Shown one piece after another: positions 28,461 through 37,478 of a stretch of DNA of 64,000 nucleotides (its first letter is position 1; the number at the start of each line of letters is the position of its first letter). Source of the stretch: Psychrobacter sp. JCM 18902 (GTDB lineage: Bacteria; Pseudomonadota; Gammaproteobacteria; Pseudomonadales; Moraxellaceae); the NCBI RefSeq assembly GCF_904846615.1, contig NZ_CAJHBK010000001.1, forward strand, positions 1,426,001 through 1,490,000. Direction: 5' to 3'. The notes under the pieces were generated by a model. That model worked only from the letters and a program-made list of their open reading frames with translations. It made no database searches and had not been told where the DNA came from. Both the position numbers and the translations under genes were made by a program.

Positions 28461-28655
28461 ATGAAACTATGGATTGGAAACATGAAATGTGGTGGCTGTG
28501 CTCGTGGTGTGACAGCAATTATTCAGGACATCGACCCAAATGCCAAAGTTGATATTGACTTAGCAGCCAAAGTGGTCAGTATCGAAACCATCGCAAATAT
28601 TGAGCAGATAACGGCTGCTTTAGCAAAGGGTGGCTTCCCTGCACAAGTGCAATGA
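28461..28655 (+). CDS. copZ: CopZ-like heavy-metal-binding chaperone
   Basis: A 64-residue heavy-metal-associated domain protein. The metal site is MKCGGC (Cys10 and Cys13), and the beta-alpha-beta pattern VDIDLAAKVVSIETI...ITAALAKGGFPAQV matches the fold. It probably delivers Cu(I) to CopA or buffers it. The ATG at 28461 has GGAGAAAG upstream; longer in-frame starts run back through the promoter and are rejected. It is divergent from copA under a matching CueR-type promoter. The motif is NMKCGGC rather than GMTCxxC, a small departure from the commonest form. Confidence 0.9.
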   Translation: MKLWIGNMKCGGCARGVTAIIQDIDPNAKVDIDLAAKVVSIETIANIEQITAALAKGGFPAQVQ

Positions 28656-28941
28656 ATGAGCCTGACAGACACGCAGCCTAGACGATTAACAGAAAGGACG
28701 ATGGGCTTAATAATTTCGAGATTGTTAAGTCCTTGAAAAAGCTGGGGTGGGATGGGATACAAAAAATTGTATGAACAATGCTTAAGTAGGTAACGGCATC
28801 TTAATGATGTGTTTGCCCCTTAAGATGGGCTAGATGTCAAATTTTAAGTATGAAAAGTGGTGGTATTACCTTCATTCACCTAGATCGGGTAAGCAATCAT
28901 CATTTAACTAAATTATTTGCTAATAAAGCCAGAAAAAACCT

Positions 28942-29352
28942 TTATCTATGACACGAATTATCGGCAAGCGCATGCAATATTCCGCAGGATTCAGCTAGCG
29001 CTTCACTGGCGCATTTTTGCCGCAACGCTAGTAGATGTTGCTTTAATTGTATCAGCTCTTCCATACGTGTCTCTACCGCATCTATATGCTCATCCAATAG
29101 TACATTGACTTCACCGCAGTTTTCATCAGGTTTGTCTCTATATTGAAGCAGGGTTCGTACTTCATCCAAAGTCATATCGAGCGTACGGCAGTGCAGGATA
29201 AATTGTAAACGCTCAAAGTGTGCTTCATTGTACAAACGATAATTGCTTTGGCTGCGCGTAGGCTCTGGTAATAACCTCTCTTTCTCATAATAGCGAATGG
29301 TTTCGACCGTCGCCCCTGTGCGCGTGGCAAGCTCGCCAATTTTGATTAGCAT
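28942..29352 (-). CDS. cadR: Cadmium/lead-responsive MerR-family regulator
   Basis: A 136-residue MerR-family protein: KIGELATRTGATVETIRYYEKERLLPEPTRSQSNYRLY is the DNA-binding domain, typical of the CadR/PbrR group. Conserved Cys residues are in DENCGEVN (about residue 77) and in CASEALAESC near the C-terminus, with an extra CHR at the end, consistent with Cd(II)/Pb(II) binding. It is divergent from cadA, with a perfect AAGGAG ribosome site. The recognition site is probably the dyad in the cadA promoter. Which metal it prefers cannot be fixed from sequence. Confidence 0.92.
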   Translation of the reverse strand: MLIKIGELATRTGATVETIRYYEKERLLPEPTRSQSNYRLYNEAHFERLQFILHCRTLDMTLDEVRTLLQYRDKPDENCGEVNVLLDEHIDAVETRMEELIQLKQHLLALRQKCASEALAESCGILHALADNSCHR

Positions 29353-29448
29353 ATGTATCTCCTTAAATAGTATTTTCTATTATCTAAAACAATAAAGTAA
29401 CTATAAGGTTTACTGATAAAAAAACAAACCTCTTTGTCGTTAAAAGCC

Positions 29449-29479
29449 TTGACCCTGAAGCTACTATAGAGTTCATAAT
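29449..29479 (+). promoter_or_regulatory. MerR-type promoter of cadA
   Basis: -35 TTGACC (29449-29454), spacer of 19 bases containing an imperfect dyad CTGAAGCTACTATAGAG, and -10 CATAAT (29474-29479). The arrangement matches CadR/PbrR/ZntR promoters. The cadA start is 25 bases downstream. Confidence 0.8.
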
Positions 29480-29504
29480 ATCTTTAATAAGAGGATAAAT
29501 AACT

Positions 29505-31658
29505 ATGCAATATCATATTGAAGGTATGGACTGTGCCAGTTGTGTTGGCAAAATTGAGCGGGCGCTCATACGTATGCCAGGCGTCTCTGGTGTTCAGTTA
29601 AACTTTTCGACTCAAAAGCTAGAGTTAACTCTAGAACCTGATACAAGTACTGACGTTAAAGATATCGAAAAGACTATTAAGCGCTTAGGGTTTGGTGTAT
29701 CAGCGTTAACAAGTCAACAAAATGAGATGGGTATTGATGGTAGTCAAGCAGCGGTAAACGATCAGCGCTGGTGGCAAACCATAAAAGGCAAACAGGTTAT
29801 TGGTACTGGGCTTTTGATGAGTGCCGCATATATTTTGTCTTTAATTTTACCTGAATATGGCGCATGGGTTTTTATTGCCGCTGTGGCTATCGGAGTCCTA
29901 CCATTTGCCCGTAAAGCTTTTGCACTGGCGTTAGTAGGTTCGCCTTTTTCAATTGAAATGCTCATGTCTGTTGCGGCTATCGGCGCCCTTATCATTGGAG
30001 AGGCAGAAGAAGCTGCTGCCGTGGTGTTCCTATTTTCGGTTGGTGAGCTATTAGAAAGCGTCGCAGCTGATCGTGCGCGCGCTGGCATCAGAGCGTTATC
30101 ATCACTAGTGCCAAAGACGGCTATTTTATTGGACGCGCAAGGACAACAATGTCAGGTGGCAGCGACTGCATTACAGATTAACGATAAGGTGCTTGTGCGT
30201 CCCGGTGATAGAGTTTCTGCTGATGGGGTGATTATTCAAGGGATATCTAGCCTTGATGAGTCACCTGTGACAGGAGAATCTGTTCCTGTTGCCAAAACCA
30301 TAGGCGCTGAGGTCTTTGCTGGATCTATCAACGTTGATGGGGTACTACAAATACGCGTAGAAAAAACAGCGGCAGATAATACGATTGCGCGTATTATTGA
30401 ACTTGTGGAGCAGGCGCAAGCGTCCAAAGCACCGACTGCACGCTTTATTGAAACCTTTAGCCACTACTATACGCCTATCGTTATGGCGATTGCAGCGCTG
30501 GTCATTATTATCCCACCTCTACTGATGGGAGCAGAATGGGGAATATGGCTATATCGTGGTTTAGCGCTATTATTGATAGCTTGTCCTTGTGCCCTTGTGC
30601 TGTCAACACCTGCCGCTATTGCGTCAGGTTTGGCGGTCGGCACGCGCCATGGACTGCTTATCAAAGGCGGTAATGTCATGGAGTTGGTGGGTCAGGTCAG
30701 TACTGTCGCTTTTGATAAAACGGGTACTTTGACTGAAGGAAAACCACGCGTAACCGATGTTATTGGTTTTAAAACAGCGCATACCACTGCTGAGGGTCAC
30801 GATAAACTACTGTCACTGTTTGCAAGTGTTGATGCTACCTCTAGTCATCCACTTGCTAGAGCTATTGTGGATCATGCCAAAGCCGCTAAGGTAACTATAC
30901 CTGCTGCTTCTAATGCTTTCGCTACGGCAGGCAAAGCCGTTCATGCAACGGTTGCTGGACGCTCTTTGGCCATCGGCTCACCAGTCTACGTCGCTGAGAA
31001 AGTGATGTTGCCAGCTGAGCAGCAGATTCAAATTGAGATGCTACAAAATGATGGTAAAACGGTTTCTATTTTGTTTGATGAGCACACGAGGGAGGCGCTC
31101 GGATTGGTCGCTCTACGTGATGAGTTGCGAGAAGATGCACAGCAAGCTATTGCGCAGCTCAATAAGATGAACGTGCGCTCTGTCATGCTCACAGGTGACA
31201 ATAGCCGTACGGCAAAAGCGCTTGCTAGTCAGTTAGATATAGAGTGGCAAGCTGAGCTGTTACCTGAAGACAAGCTACGTCTACTCAGAGAGATGCAAAG
31301 CAATAGTAAAATAGCGATGATTGGTGATGGTATCAATGATGCACCCGCTTTGGCAGCGGCAGATATTGGCATTGCGATGGGCAGTGGCACGGATGTGGCT
31401 ATCGAAACGGCTGATATTGCCCTATTAAAAAGCCGCGTAATGGACGTTGCTAATCTTATTGCCTTATCCCGCGCCACCATGAGAAATATCCATCAAAATG
31501 TCATATTTGCACTTGGGTTAAAAGGCATATTTCTGATAACCACTGTGCTCGGCGTGACAGGACTTTGGATTGCTGTGCTAGCGGATACTGGTGCTACAGT
31601 ACTGGTGACGCTGAATGCATTGCGTTTACTACGTTTTAAAGGAGTGTCTTCCCGTTAA
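29505..31658 (+). CDS. cadA: Cd/Zn/Pb-exporting P-type ATPase
   Basis: P1B-2 ATPase of 717 residues exporting divalent soft metals. One N-terminal metal domain with GMDCASC (Cys10/Cys13), eight membrane helices, TGESVPVAK, the CPC motif in [47 protein letters not shown], and a final helix with the P1B-2 hallmark Asp in VLADTGATVLVTLNALRLL. It lacks the His-rich N-terminal tail of some ZntA proteins. It is paired with the divergent cadR and ends at a hairpin with T-rich arms. Confidence 0.95.
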   Translation: MQYHIEGMDCASCVGKIERALIRMPGVSGVQLNFSTQKLELTLEPDTSTDVKDIEKTIKRLGFGVSALTSQQNEMGIDGSQAAVNDQRWWQTIKGKQVIGTGLLMSAAYILSLILPEYGAWVFIAAVAIGVLPFARKAFALALVGSPFSIEMLMSVAAIGALIIGEAEEAAAVVFLFSVGELLESVAADRARAGIRALSSLVPKTAILLDAQGQQCQVAATALQINDKVLVRPGDRVSADGVIIQGISSLDESPVTGESVPVAKTIGAEVFAGSINVDGVLQIRVEKTAADNTIARIIELVEQAQASKAPTARFIETFSHYYTPIVMAIAALVIIIPPLLMGAEWGIWLYRGLALLLIACPCALVLSTPAAIASGLAVGTRHGLLIKGGNVMELVGQVSTVAFDKTGTLTEGKPRVTDVIGFKTAHTTAEGHDKLLSLFASVDATSSHPLARAIVDHAKAAKVTIPAASNAFATAGKAVHATVAGRSLAIGSPVYVAEKVMLPAEQQIQIEMLQNDGKTVSILFDEHTREALGLVALRDELREDAQQAIAQLNKMNVRSVMLTGDNSRTAKALASQLDIEWQAELLPEDKLRLLREMQSNSKIAMIGDGINDAPALAAADIGIAMGSGTDVAIETADIALLKSRVMDVANLIALSRATMRNIHQNVIFALGLKGIFLITTVLGVTGLWIAVLADTGATVLVTLNALRLLRFKGVSSR

Positions 31659-31670
31659 TGATAGTTAAAG

Positions 31671-31708
31671 AATAAAACGGTTATGGCTACATCAGTGGCC
31701 GTTTTATT
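31671..31708 (+). terminator. Terminator after cadA
   Basis: Arms AATAAAACGG and CCGTTTTATT are perfect inverses with an 18-base loop, 13 bases after the cadA stop. Confidence 0.7.
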
Positions 31709-31770
31709 ACCTCTCTCTGACCTATAATCAGTCAATGTGCCTACCTTTAAAAAATCATTGCCTAAACCTA

Positions 31771-32751
31771 TCACGCCTTATTCGAATTAAATCTACGTCG
31801 ATACTCACTTGGTGTCAACCCAACAATGCGCTTAAATATCTTACGAAACGCACTGACATCACTATAACCAACTTTCCACGCAATTTGCTCAACAGGAGAC
31901 GACGAGAACTGTAAAAAGTCTTTTGCCGCTCCGATGCGTAATCTCTGACCGTATTCTGTCGATGTCATACCCGTCGCCTTATGAAAACGACGCAGAAAAG
32001 TACGCTCCTCTAACTGCGCACAATTGGCTAGTGTGGACAAATCAATATCTTGCGCCTCTGTTTTTTGCAGCCAATGCTGTACTTTCAATATGGCTGCGTC
32101 ACCATGGGTGAGTATTGGCGAAAACGCGCTGTAATAGCATTGTTCACGCCTTGAAGGGTCAATTAATAACATACGAGCGGTCTCATTCATCACCTGAGAA
32201 CCAAGAAAGCGATCAATCATCCTAAGCCCCAAATCTGTCCAAGCCATCGCGCCACCAGCGGTCACAATATCACCGTCTTCGATAATAATACGATCCACAT
32301 CAAGCTCCACATCAGGGAAACGCTGCTTAAAATCCTCTGCATAACCCCAATGCGTGGTTGCCTTTCGCTTGGAGAGTAGTCCTGTTTCGCCCAATAAAAA
32401 AGCACCGGCGCAGACGGACGACAGTATCATCCCTGTCGAATGCTGCTCTTTTAGCCATTCTAGCCAAGGTTCTGCCGCTTGCTTTGCAATCGGTGCTTCT
32501 AACGTGGGTGGAATGATGACGGCTGTTAATCTTCCTACGCTATCAAGATTGCTCGAAAAAGTGCGCTTAGGCTGCTGCTTAACGCCGCTAATCTCCCAGT
32601 GACTTACTTGTAGAGGCAGATCGGTTGTATCTTGACGTTTGGCGGCGAGTTTACTGGCAACCGTCAGTAAATCAGTCAGCCCCAGGACAGCCGCCATTTG
32701 TGCTTTCTCATAGACGACCAACCCAATTTCAATCGTATCTTTATGACTCAT
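31771..32751 (-). CDS. GlxA-family AraC-type transcriptional regulator
   Basis: A 326-residue regulator with an N-terminal DJ-1/PfpI-like amidotransferase-fold domain (about 1-190; nucleophile-elbow region SSVCAGAFLLGETGLLSKRKATTHWGY) and a C-terminal double helix-turn-helix AraC domain (about 225-320; IAWKVGYSDVSAFRKIFKRIVGLTPSEYRRRF). Such proteins sense small nitrogenous metabolites such as glycine betaine derivatives, carnitine or nicotinamide-related compounds. It is divergent from the cysteine hydrolase gene with 108 bases between them, so that gene is the likeliest target. The effector cannot be read from the sequence. Confidence 0.9.
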   Translation of the reverse strand: MSHKDTIEIGLVVYEKAQMAAVLGLTDLLTVASKLAAKRQDTTDLPLQVSHWEISGVKQQPKRTFSSNLDSVGRLTAVIIPPTLEAPIAKQAAEPWLEWLKEQHSTGMILSSVCAGAFLLGETGLLSKRKATTHWGYAEDFKQRFPDVELDVDRIIIEDGDIVTAGGAMAWTDLGLRMIDRFLGSQVMNETARMLLIDPSRREQCYYSAFSPILTHGDAAILKVQHWLQKTEAQDIDLSTLANCAQLEERTFLRRFHKATGMTSTEYGQRLRIGAAKDFLQFSSSPVEQIAWKVGYSDVSAFRKIFKRIVGLTPSEYRRRFNSNKA

Positions 32752-32859
32752 ATGTCGTTATTAACCTCTTATGTGTCGATGTAGCCACTCGTTAGTGTAG
32801 CACAGTGCTTGTAAAATATACGCTTATACAGTCAATTCCATAAACAAAAAGGCATTATT

Positions 32860-33405
32860 ATGAACACACAAGCACTGATCGTTGTCGACATTCAAAATGA
32901 GTATTTTCCACAAGGTAAACTTGCACTCGTAGGTATTAACGAAGCCGCTGATAATGCTGCTTTGGTGATTGCGTCTGCGAGAGAAAAAGGTCATACCGTC
33001 ATTCATATCCGTCATGAAATGCCTGCTGACGCACCGCTCTTTACGCCTGGTAGCGATGGTGTAGCAATCAATGAAAAGGTAAAACCTGTAGAGGGTGAAG
33101 CCGTCGTTGTGAAGCATTACCCTAATTCATTCCGTGAGACCAATCTGAAAGAGTTATTAGATCAACAAGGTATCAAAGAAGTGACTGTGATTGGCGCCAT
33201 GAGCCATATGTGTGTTGATGCAACGGTTCGTGCGGCAGTAGACTTTGGTTATACAACCACTACGGTTCATGATGCCTGTGCCACGCTTGATCTTGAATTT
33301 AATGGTACGAAAGTACCTGCTGCTCAGGCTCAGGCCACTATCATGGCCGCGATTGAGTTTCTATATGGCGAAGTGATTGATACTCAAACGTGGATTGCCC
33401 GTTAA
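32860..33405 (+). CDS. Isochorismatase-family cysteine hydrolase
   Basis: A 181-residue hydrolase with the Asp-Lys-Cys triad: Asp10 in ALIVVDIQNEYF, Lys85 in VVVKHYPNSF and Cys118 in GAMSHMCVDATVRAA with the characteristic cis-peptide-type loop before it. Relatives hydrolyse isochorismate, nicotinamide, N-carbamoylsarcosine or other amides; this one lacks a carrier-protein domain and resembles the general cysteine hydrolase group. It has an AAAAAGG ribosome site. It is adjacent to and divergent from the GlxA-type regulator, consistent with an inducible catabolic step. Confidence 0.9.
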   Translation: MNTQALIVVDIQNEYFPQGKLALVGINEAADNAALVIASAREKGHTVIHIRHEMPADAPLFTPGSDGVAINEKVKPVEGEAVVVKHYPNSFRETNLKELLDQQGIKEVTVIGAMSHMCVDATVRAAVDFGYTTTTVHDACATLDLEFNGTKVPAAQAQATIMAAIEFLYGEVIDTQTWIAR

Positions 33406-33498
33406 TCCAGAGTTGTTAATCAAATCATGATTTAGTCATGAAATAGACTTTTAAACCCTATTCCCATTAAGAAGAATTTCCTCAATAAGGTAACTATT

Positions 33499-34413
33499 AT
33501 GAATATCGCAAAATCACTGACCGGCACCACACTGTTAAGTGGCGTCATGTTGTTAACGGCATGTACCACCTTTGCCAGTCCAGCAGCAAATTCTAACGCG
33601 GTAAAACAGACAGCTACCAATACCGTTCAATTTCAGCAAATCCGTAATGCCACGATCAAGCTTGATTATTCTGGCACCACGTTTTTAGTGGATCCGATGC
33701 TAGCAGCTAAAAACGCTTATCCAGGGTTTGATGGCACAGTAAATAGCCAAATACGCTATCCAATGGTGGATTTGCCGATGACTGTTGCCGAAGCGCTTAA
33801 GGCGGATGCCATTATCTTGACGCATCTTCATGCTGACCATTGGGATGATGCCGCACGCAACCTCGTGCCTCGTGACATGCCAATTTTCACCCAAGATGCA
33901 GCCGATGCGGCAATCGTACGTAAAGATGGTTTTACTGATGTTAGAGTATTAACCGAGCAAGGCGTTGTGTTTAAAGGCACTAAAATCAATAAAACCATCG
34001 GACAGCATGGCACTGATGAGATGTACAAAGTGGCACCATTAGCTGAACTACTGGGCAAAACGATGGGGATTGTATTCCGGAAACCAAACTATAAGACGGT
34101 CTATGTAGTAGGGGATACCGTTTGGAATAAAGACGTAGAGAATGCACTCACTCGCTATAATCCTGATGCCGTCATCCTGAATACAGGCTATGCCAAGCTG
34201 ACTACCTTTGTGGATGACTCTATCATCATGGGTAAAGACGATGTATACCGTGCGTATAGATTCTCTCCTAACGCGCAGATTGTTAGCGTGCACATGGATA
34301 CGGTGAATCATGCCACCCTCACCAAGGCAGAGCTGCGCCGCTTTATCGAAGAAAAGCACTTAGACAAGCAGCGTGCACTTGTCCCTAATGATGGTCAAAC
34401 CTATAAATTTTAG
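33499..34413 (+). CDS. Secreted MBL-fold metallo-hydrolase, probable lipoprotein
   Basis: A 304-residue UlaG-like metallo-beta-lactamase-fold protein. The first 27 residues form a lipoprotein signal with LLTAC (Cys22). The metal-binding motif is THLHADHWD near residue 113, followed by a His in GQHGTD and Asp in VVGDTVW; a late His in SVHMDTVNHATL may complete the site. Most UlaG-like relatives are cytoplasmic, so an exported form is a noteworthy variation. The ribosome site is AATAAGG. The gene is co-directional with the cysteine hydrolase (93-base gap) and the LLM oxidoreductase. Substrate unknown. Confidence 0.88.
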   Translation: MNIAKSLTGTTLLSGVMLLTACTTFASPAANSNAVKQTATNTVQFQQIRNATIKLDYSGTTFLVDPMLAAKNAYPGFDGTVNSQIRYPMVDLPMTVAEALKADAIILTHLHADHWDDAARNLVPRDMPIFTQDAADAAIVRKDGFTDVRVLTEQGVVFKGTKINKTIGQHGTDEMYKVAPLAELLGKTMGIVFRKPNYKTVYVVGDTVWNKDVENALTRYNPDAVILNTGYAKLTTFVDDSIIMGKDDVYRAYRFSPNAQIVSVHMDTVNHATLTKAELRRFIEEKHLDKQRALVPNDGQTYKF

Positions 34414-34505
34414 TGCTTGATGGTTGGGTCTTTAAATCTTCCCTGTGTGGCAATACCCAAAGTGTGTTGCCATACATCATCAATACGGTATAACTGAGAT
34501 CGTTT

Positions 34506-35573
34506 ATGAATATGCCAAATCATTCAGGCAACACCCCTTTCGTTCTTTCGGTGCTCGACAACGCCTTCACCAGCGTTGGTCACACGGTAGAGGACACCTT
34601 TAAAGAGATGATCGCGCTTGCGAAATTGGCTGACAAAAGAGGCTTTCAGCGGTTTTGGATGTTTGAACATCATGCCATGCCTGGTGCTTCGGTGCCTTCA
34701 CCGCAGATGATGGTGGCTCGGCTTACTGGGGAAACTGAGCGAATTAGACTTGGTGCAGGCGGCATCATGCTACCGAATCATGTGCCTTTGGTCATCGCTG
34801 AACAATTTGGTATGCTTGATGCGATGGCACCAGGACGAATTGATCTTGGTTTGGGACGGGCACCGGGTACGGATGTCGCAACCGCTTCAGCTTTGCGTCG
34901 GCATAAGGCAGCAAACGATGAATTTCCTCAGCAAGTTGCAGAATTGTTGGGCTTTTTAGAAAACAGCTTTCCAAAAGACCATCCTTATAGTGAGGTTCAT
35001 GCGGTGCCAGGTCCGTGGCAAGCTGAGCAAAACCGAGTGCCACCATCAAAGACCGCTGCTGATGTTTGGATCCTGGGGTCATCGACCTATTCAGCACATA
35101 TGGCAGCAAAACTTGGCAGACCTTATGCCTTCGCTTTGCAGTTTGGCAGTGCTGATGTTTTAAATGCGATGCGCATTTACCGAGAGAATTTCCGCCCATC
35201 ACAATTTCTAGCTAAGCCATACTGCTTAGTCAGCATTGGCGCGATTGCAGATGAAGATCCTGTAGAAGCACGCCGCCAGTCGACTTCGTCTGCCATGGCG
35301 ATGTTGAGAATGCTCCAGCGCAAGCCTTTTGCTTTACTGCCTCCTGATGAAGTGGCGGCCTTTCAAGGCAATATGCAAGAGCGCCAGATTATTGAGCAAT
35401 ATACCGATCAAATCATTCATGGTACTGCTGATGAGGTAGCAAAAGGTTTAGAGGATCTTCAGGAGCAGACAGGTGTCGACGAGGTCATGTTGGTTGTTCA
35501 AGGTTATTCGCGCCGCGCCCAATCGCGCACTGTTGAGCTAATCGCAGATCACTATGGTATGCCAAATCACTAG
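34506..35573 (+). CDS. LLM-class flavin-dependent oxidoreductase
   Basis: A 355-residue bacterial luciferase-like oxidoreductase (TIM barrel using F420 or reduced FMN). Signatures include LAKLADKRGFQRFWMFEHHAMPG, TERIRLGAGGIMLPNHVPLVIAEQFGMLDAMAPGRIDLGLGRAPGTD and VWILGSSTYSAHMAAKLGRPYAFALQFG. The latter block is typical of the MsnO8/alkanal-monooxygenase-like clade. Because this group rarely makes F420, FMN use is inferred. It follows the MBL-fold gene with a 92-base gap and may share a transcript; no terminator was seen between them. Confidence 0.92.
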   Translation: MNMPNHSGNTPFVLSVLDNAFTSVGHTVEDTFKEMIALAKLADKRGFQRFWMFEHHAMPGASVPSPQMMVARLTGETERIRLGAGGIMLPNHVPLVIAEQFGMLDAMAPGRIDLGLGRAPGTDVATASALRRHKAANDEFPQQVAELLGFLENSFPKDHPYSEVHAVPGPWQAEQNRVPPSKTAADVWILGSSTYSAHMAAKLGRPYAFALQFGSADVLNAMRIYRENFRPSQFLAKPYCLVSIGAIADEDPVEARRQSTSSAMAMLRMLQRKPFALLPPDEVAAFQGNMQERQIIEQYTDQIIHGTADEVAKGLEDLQEQTGVDEVMLVVQGYSRRAQSRTVELIADHYGMPNH

Positions 35574-35790
35574 ATCCTGTTGAGACTAGCAATATTCAAA
35601 GCTTAGCAAAGAGCTTAATGCCTAACTATTAGGCTTGATTGGGCTCGTAAGCTACCCAAATGCATTGCACCGATGTAATAACAGCAACATTCAAAAGACA
35701 CCGATTCTCATCCAAATAGTAGCCCCTGTGTAGATAATGGCTTTTGAAGAAGTAGCGCATACAAGTGCGGTTAGCAACCAAGATAAGCCG

Positions 35791-35799
35791 TGATATAAT
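35791..35799 (+). promoter_or_regulatory. Extended -10 promoter of the parvulin gene
   Basis: TGATATAAT is a perfect extended -10 element located 37 bases before the start codon. Confidence 0.65.
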
Positions 35800-35835
35800 G
35801 CCCCGATAATTGATATTTTATGAAAGGTTTACATT

Positions 35836-36114
35836 ATGGCTCGTACAGCTAGCGCATTACACATTTTAGTAAAACACAAAGAACAGGCTGAAGACATTAT
35901 TGCCAAGCTTCAAAAAGGCGCTAAGTTCGATGTGCTAGCGAAACGACATTCAACCTGCCCATCAGGTAAAAAAGGCGGCAGCTTGGGTGAGTTTCAACAA
36001 GGCGACATGGTACCGCCATTTGATAAAATCTGCTTTAGCGGCAAACTCTTCACCCCACATTTGGTAAAAACCAAATTTGGCTGGCATGTGGTCAAAGTAC
36101 TTTACAGGACATAA
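35836..36114 (+). CDS. ppiC: Parvulin-type peptidyl-prolyl isomerase
   Basis: A 92-residue single-domain parvulin without signal peptide, so cytosolic. It shows the family run ASALHILVKHKEQAEDIIAKLQKGAKFDVLAKRHSTCPSGKKGGSLGEFQQGDMVPPFD and ends FGWHVVKVLYRT. The catalytic-site His, Cys and Phe positions appear retained. The length equals the small PpiC of Escherichia coli. It is a single gene with its own extended -10 promoter and a GAAAGG ribosome site. Confidence 0.95.
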   Translation: MARTASALHILVKHKEQAEDIIAKLQKGAKFDVLAKRHSTCPSGKKGGSLGEFQQGDMVPPFDKICFSGKLFTPHLVKTKFGWHVVKVLYRT

Positions 36115-36354
36115 GTGTTAAAGGCGGAGATTTAATGATAAGCCAACTGACATATGCCTTAAACATTATCCTGACTCATACAGGACCTAACATCATGGCA
36201 ATCACGATTTTTGAGTTGAAGACACTTTAGTTCCCATAAAAGTGATGATGATAGACAGTTATAAATAGGTTTTGATCATAATAAAGCGTTAAGAACAAAA
36301 GGCTGCTACTGCCCTCTCCTCTTTTGTATCAACATTAATAATTTTTAAGGCATT

Positions 36355-36381
36355 AAAAAAGGACGCCTAAGCATCCTTTTC
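36355..36381 (-). terminator. Terminator after the SDR gene
   Basis: Hairpin GGACGC-CTAA-GCATCC flanked by A6 and T4; on the minus strand the U-run follows the stem, 21 bases after the SDR stop. Confidence 0.75.
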
Positions 36382-36401
36382 TCAATGAGTTTTTAAAAAT
36401 T

Positions 36402-37289
36402 CTAATGATGCTCACCAGGAAGTATTCTGGCAAAGGCACGCTGAGCAAGGTTTGGCTTCTTATCGGTAGTCAGTCCAGCGCGGGTGCTTGGAAAAATACG
36501 ATAACCCATCGACTGAATACCAACGTTGATTGCTGGTGCCAGTGAATAAGTAGCTGACGCAAATTTACCCATGTTGCTGGCAATACTGTTTGGTTTATGG
36601 ACAATCGCTTTGGCAACCATTATCGCGGCTTCATCAGGCATTAACGCAGGCATGTAGCGGTACAACTTAGTAGGCTCAATCATAGGCGTACGCACCAATG
36701 GCATAAAAATATTGGTGATCGTCACATTATCGCCTTTCACTTCAGCAGCTAAGCAGCGGCTAAAAGCATCCAATGCCGATTTTGAGGCAACATAAGCGGC
36801 AAAACGCGGACTGTTTGCCAATACGCCAATAGAGGAGATATTCACAATTTGACCAGTCTGACGTTCAATCATCGTCGGCAAAAACCCAAGAACTATTTTG
36901 ACCGCGCCAAAGTAATTGATATCCATAGTACGCTCAAAATCATGGAAACGATCAATAGACTCGTGAACCGAACGCCGAATTGAACGACCAGCGTTATTGA
37001 CCAAGACATCAACATGTCCGAAATCTGCCAAAATTTGCGTGCTAACTTTTTCGATATCATCCATATTGGTCAAATCACAAGGGTAATAACTGGCATTGCC
37101 ACCAAGCTCCTCGATACTTTCTTTAACGGCTTTTAGTTTGTCTTCGGTACGTGCTAATAAGATAACATGCGCACCGCATTCACTAAGTAAATACGCTGTA
37201 CGCTCACCAATACCGCTTGATGCCCCTGTGATAATGATATGCTTATCTTTGACCGCTTTGTTGATTGCTTTTTTTGAGGGATTGGCCAT
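36402..37289 (-). CDS. SDR-family oxidoreductase
   Basis: A 295-residue short-chain dehydrogenase: cofactor motif ITGASSGIGERTAYLLSECG, NNAGRS, catalytic Ser in NISSIGVLANSPRF and the YxxxK motif AAYVASKSALD. The C-terminal 90 residues contain LMPDEAAIMVAKAIVHKPNSIASNMGKFASATYSLAPAINVGIQSMGYRIFPS, seen in membrane-associated SDRs that sit next to or within acyl-CoA reductase and wax-ester-related proteins (for instance the reductase domain next to FAR-like enzymes). A lipid-linked role is inferred. It has an AAAGGA ribosome site. Confidence 0.88.
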   Translation of the reverse strand: MANPSKKAINKAVKDKHIIITGASSGIGERTAYLLSECGAHVILLARTEDKLKAVKESIEELGGNASYYPCDLTNMDDIEKVSTQILADFGHVDVLVNNAGRSIRRSVHESIDRFHDFERTMDINYFGAVKIVLGFLPTMIERQTGQIVNISSIGVLANSPRFAAYVASKSALDAFSRCLAAEVKGDNVTITNIFMPLVRTPMIEPTKLYRYMPALMPDEAAIMVAKAIVHKPNSIASNMGKFASATYSLAPAINVGIQSMGYRIFPSTRAGLTTDKKPNLAQRAFARILPGEHH

Positions 37290-37478
37290 AAAAAATCCTT
37301 TTTGTTGTTTCTATGCCTATGAATGTTCGATTACAGCATAGCAAAAAATTATGGCTTAAAGTGAACAAAACCGCCGTCTCAGCCAGATAATTTGCCGATC
37401 ATAAGGATCGATAAACGTATAATCGCAGTATTTTTCAGACTTACGCTTTTCACCGAGCATCGATAAGGAGTATCTATT

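Noticed and set aside
28676..28769. 31-codon plus-strand open stretch after copZ
   Set aside because: No start codon, no ribosome site and no recognisable protein motif; recorded only as a possible remnant.
35620..35634. Inverted repeat GCCTAACTATTAGGC as a terminator of the LLM oxidoreductase gene
   Set aside because: The stem is short, AT-rich and lacks a following T-run; similarity to the palindrome at 50057 may be chance.
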